Below, one piece after another: positions 44,242-44,582 of a stretch of 44,582 nucleotides of DNA. The first letter of the stretch is position 1. Each line of letters opens with the position of its first letter. The stretch spans positions 1 to 44,582 of the forward strand of contig CAYVDJ010000071.1 in the NCBI GenBank assembly GCA_964450755.1, in the 5' to 3' direction. A program made the translations under genes and the position numbers. Source of the DNA: JAADDG01 sp964450755 (GTDB lineage Bacteria; Campylobacterota; Campylobacteria; Campylobacterales; JAADDG01). Under the pieces are notes generated by a model that had not been told where the DNA came from, did no database searches, and saw nothing but the letters and a program-made list of their open reading frames with translations.

Positions 44242-44406
44242 ATGAGTAAGTTAAAGAGATTGAGAAAAAAAACTAAACCCTGGTTTCTCAGTCTCTCTAA
44301 AAATCTATACTACACTTTTATAACTTTTTATAAAGGCGTAGCAAATAAGGAGTTTATCCATAAAATAAATAAAAATTATATCAAACGATATAAAAGCAAC
44401 ACTTAA
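44242..44406 (+). CDS. Possible small basic protein (54 aa)
   Basis: ATG at 44242 with AAAGGA 8 nt upstream opens a 54-codon frame (begins MSKLKRLRKKTKPWFLSLSK) rich in Lys/Arg. No homologue is recognised and most of the frame also carries the hairpin listed separately, so it may be chance. The frame is on the opposite strand to the neighbouring ATPase gene and divergent from it. Confidence 0.25.
   Translation: MSKLKRLRKKTKPWFLSLSKNLYYTFITFYKGVANKEFIHKINKNYIKRYKSNT
44255..44296. other. 13-bp hairpin in the 3' end region
   Basis: AGAGATTGAGAAA (44255-44267) pairs with TTTCTCAGTCTCT (44284-44296), one G-U pair, loop 16 nt. Strong for such A/T-rich sequence; it could be a small RNA, a leader or a terminator remnant. 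Confidence 0.45.
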
Positions 44407-44545
44407 AATGCTAAACAGTCTATATGATAAAAAGCTTACGAAATCTATATAAATCTTCTTAAAAATATTTAAGTTTGAGTGTAATAGACGCATTGTAAAG
44501 GTAGCATCTGAAAACTTTTATTAAAAATTTTTAACTTTTGTTATT

Positions 44546-44582
44546 CTATTCTTTATCTTTTCCTTCTTTTGCCTTTTCTTCT
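44546..44582 (-). CDS. Possible C-terminal end of a gene beyond the right edge
   Basis: On the minus strand the last eleven residues EEKAKEGKDKE precede a TAG at 44548-44546. The Lys/Glu-rich ending is typical of the tail of a soluble protein, but 37 nt is too little to identify one. The stretch 44407-44545 between this and the small ORF is A/T-rich and I see nothing else supported in it. Confidence 0.35.
   Translation of the reverse strand, partial: EEKAKEGKDKE

Noticed and set aside
44305..44493. 62-codon minus-strand hydrophobic frame
   Set aside because: It has no ribosome-binding site, overlaps the other small ORF and hairpin, and its hydrophobic composition is expected of reversed A/T-rich sequence. 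I could not support it as a toxin.
1..44582. CRISPR arrays, tRNA, rRNA, riboswitch or T-box leaders, integrase genes
   Set aside because: I looked for spaced repeats, tRNA-like ends and recombinase motifs across the gaps and found none that hold up; the gaps are short and mostly hold promoters and terminators.

Overview
The window is a piece of a low-GC (roughly one third G+C by eye) chromosome of a Campylobacterota (epsilonproteobacterial) bacterium. The evidence is gene order as I recall it from Campylobacter and its relatives: tgt / TrkA-type protein / aroB / MscS-type channel; holA-rnr divergent from ilvC; ilvC-minD-minE-YibQ-type deacetylase-dprA; rpsF-ssb-rpsR; and rpsB-tsf-ABC ATPase-fliR. 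fliR indicates a flagellated cell, and the export signals, lipoproteins and outer-membrane proteins indicate a Gram-negative envelope. I cannot name the genus from sequence alone.

Layout. 1-9.2 kb: an MscS-type channel (cut by the left edge), aroB and a TrkA-type protein on the minus strand, tgt on plus, then a secreted DUF4214/Fn3/DUF1566 protein, metY and guaB on minus. 9.3-11.4 kb: pta without ackA. 11.5-17.3 kb: two plus-strand genes that look like the periplasmic/outer-membrane half of a Pel-type exopolysaccharide system, a TPR/beta-barrel PelB-like protein and a PelA-like deacetylase, with no synthase genes around them. 17.4-22.1 kb: a small winged-helix-like gene, a MITE-like inverted repeat with a 4-bp target duplication, and the rpsF-ssb-rpsR and rnr-holA units. 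22.3-26.4 kb: the plus-strand ilvC-minD-minE-deacetylase-dprA-small ORF operon. 26.4-30.7 kb: minus-strand operon of a seven-SLBB Wza-type export protein, a Wzz-type co-polymerase and rsmG. 30.9-32.8 kb: a large lipoprotein. 32.8-36.1 kb: rpsB-tsf-lolD-like-fliR. 36.2-41.4 kb: pbpC, then a 988-residue lipoprotein. 41.6-44.2 kb: two DUF4143-type ATPases. 44.2-44.6 kb: a mostly non-coding end with a strong hairpin and probably the last codons of another minus-strand gene.

Most of the window is housekeeping. The accessory signal is in the envelope and exopolysaccharide genes (PelA/PelB-like pair, Wza/Wzz pair, three large secreted or lipidated proteins) and in non-coding structures: operator-like inverted repeats before the PelA/PelB-like genes, a bulged hairpin in the rpsB leader, a promoter that appears to give a leaderless pbpC mRNA, the MITE-like element, and paired inverted repeats around the two ATPase genes. 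I found no CRISPR array, tRNA, rRNA, integrase or complete insertion sequence. No strong new defence system is visible; the orphan Pel-like pair and the rpsB leader are the best candidates for something not fully described.
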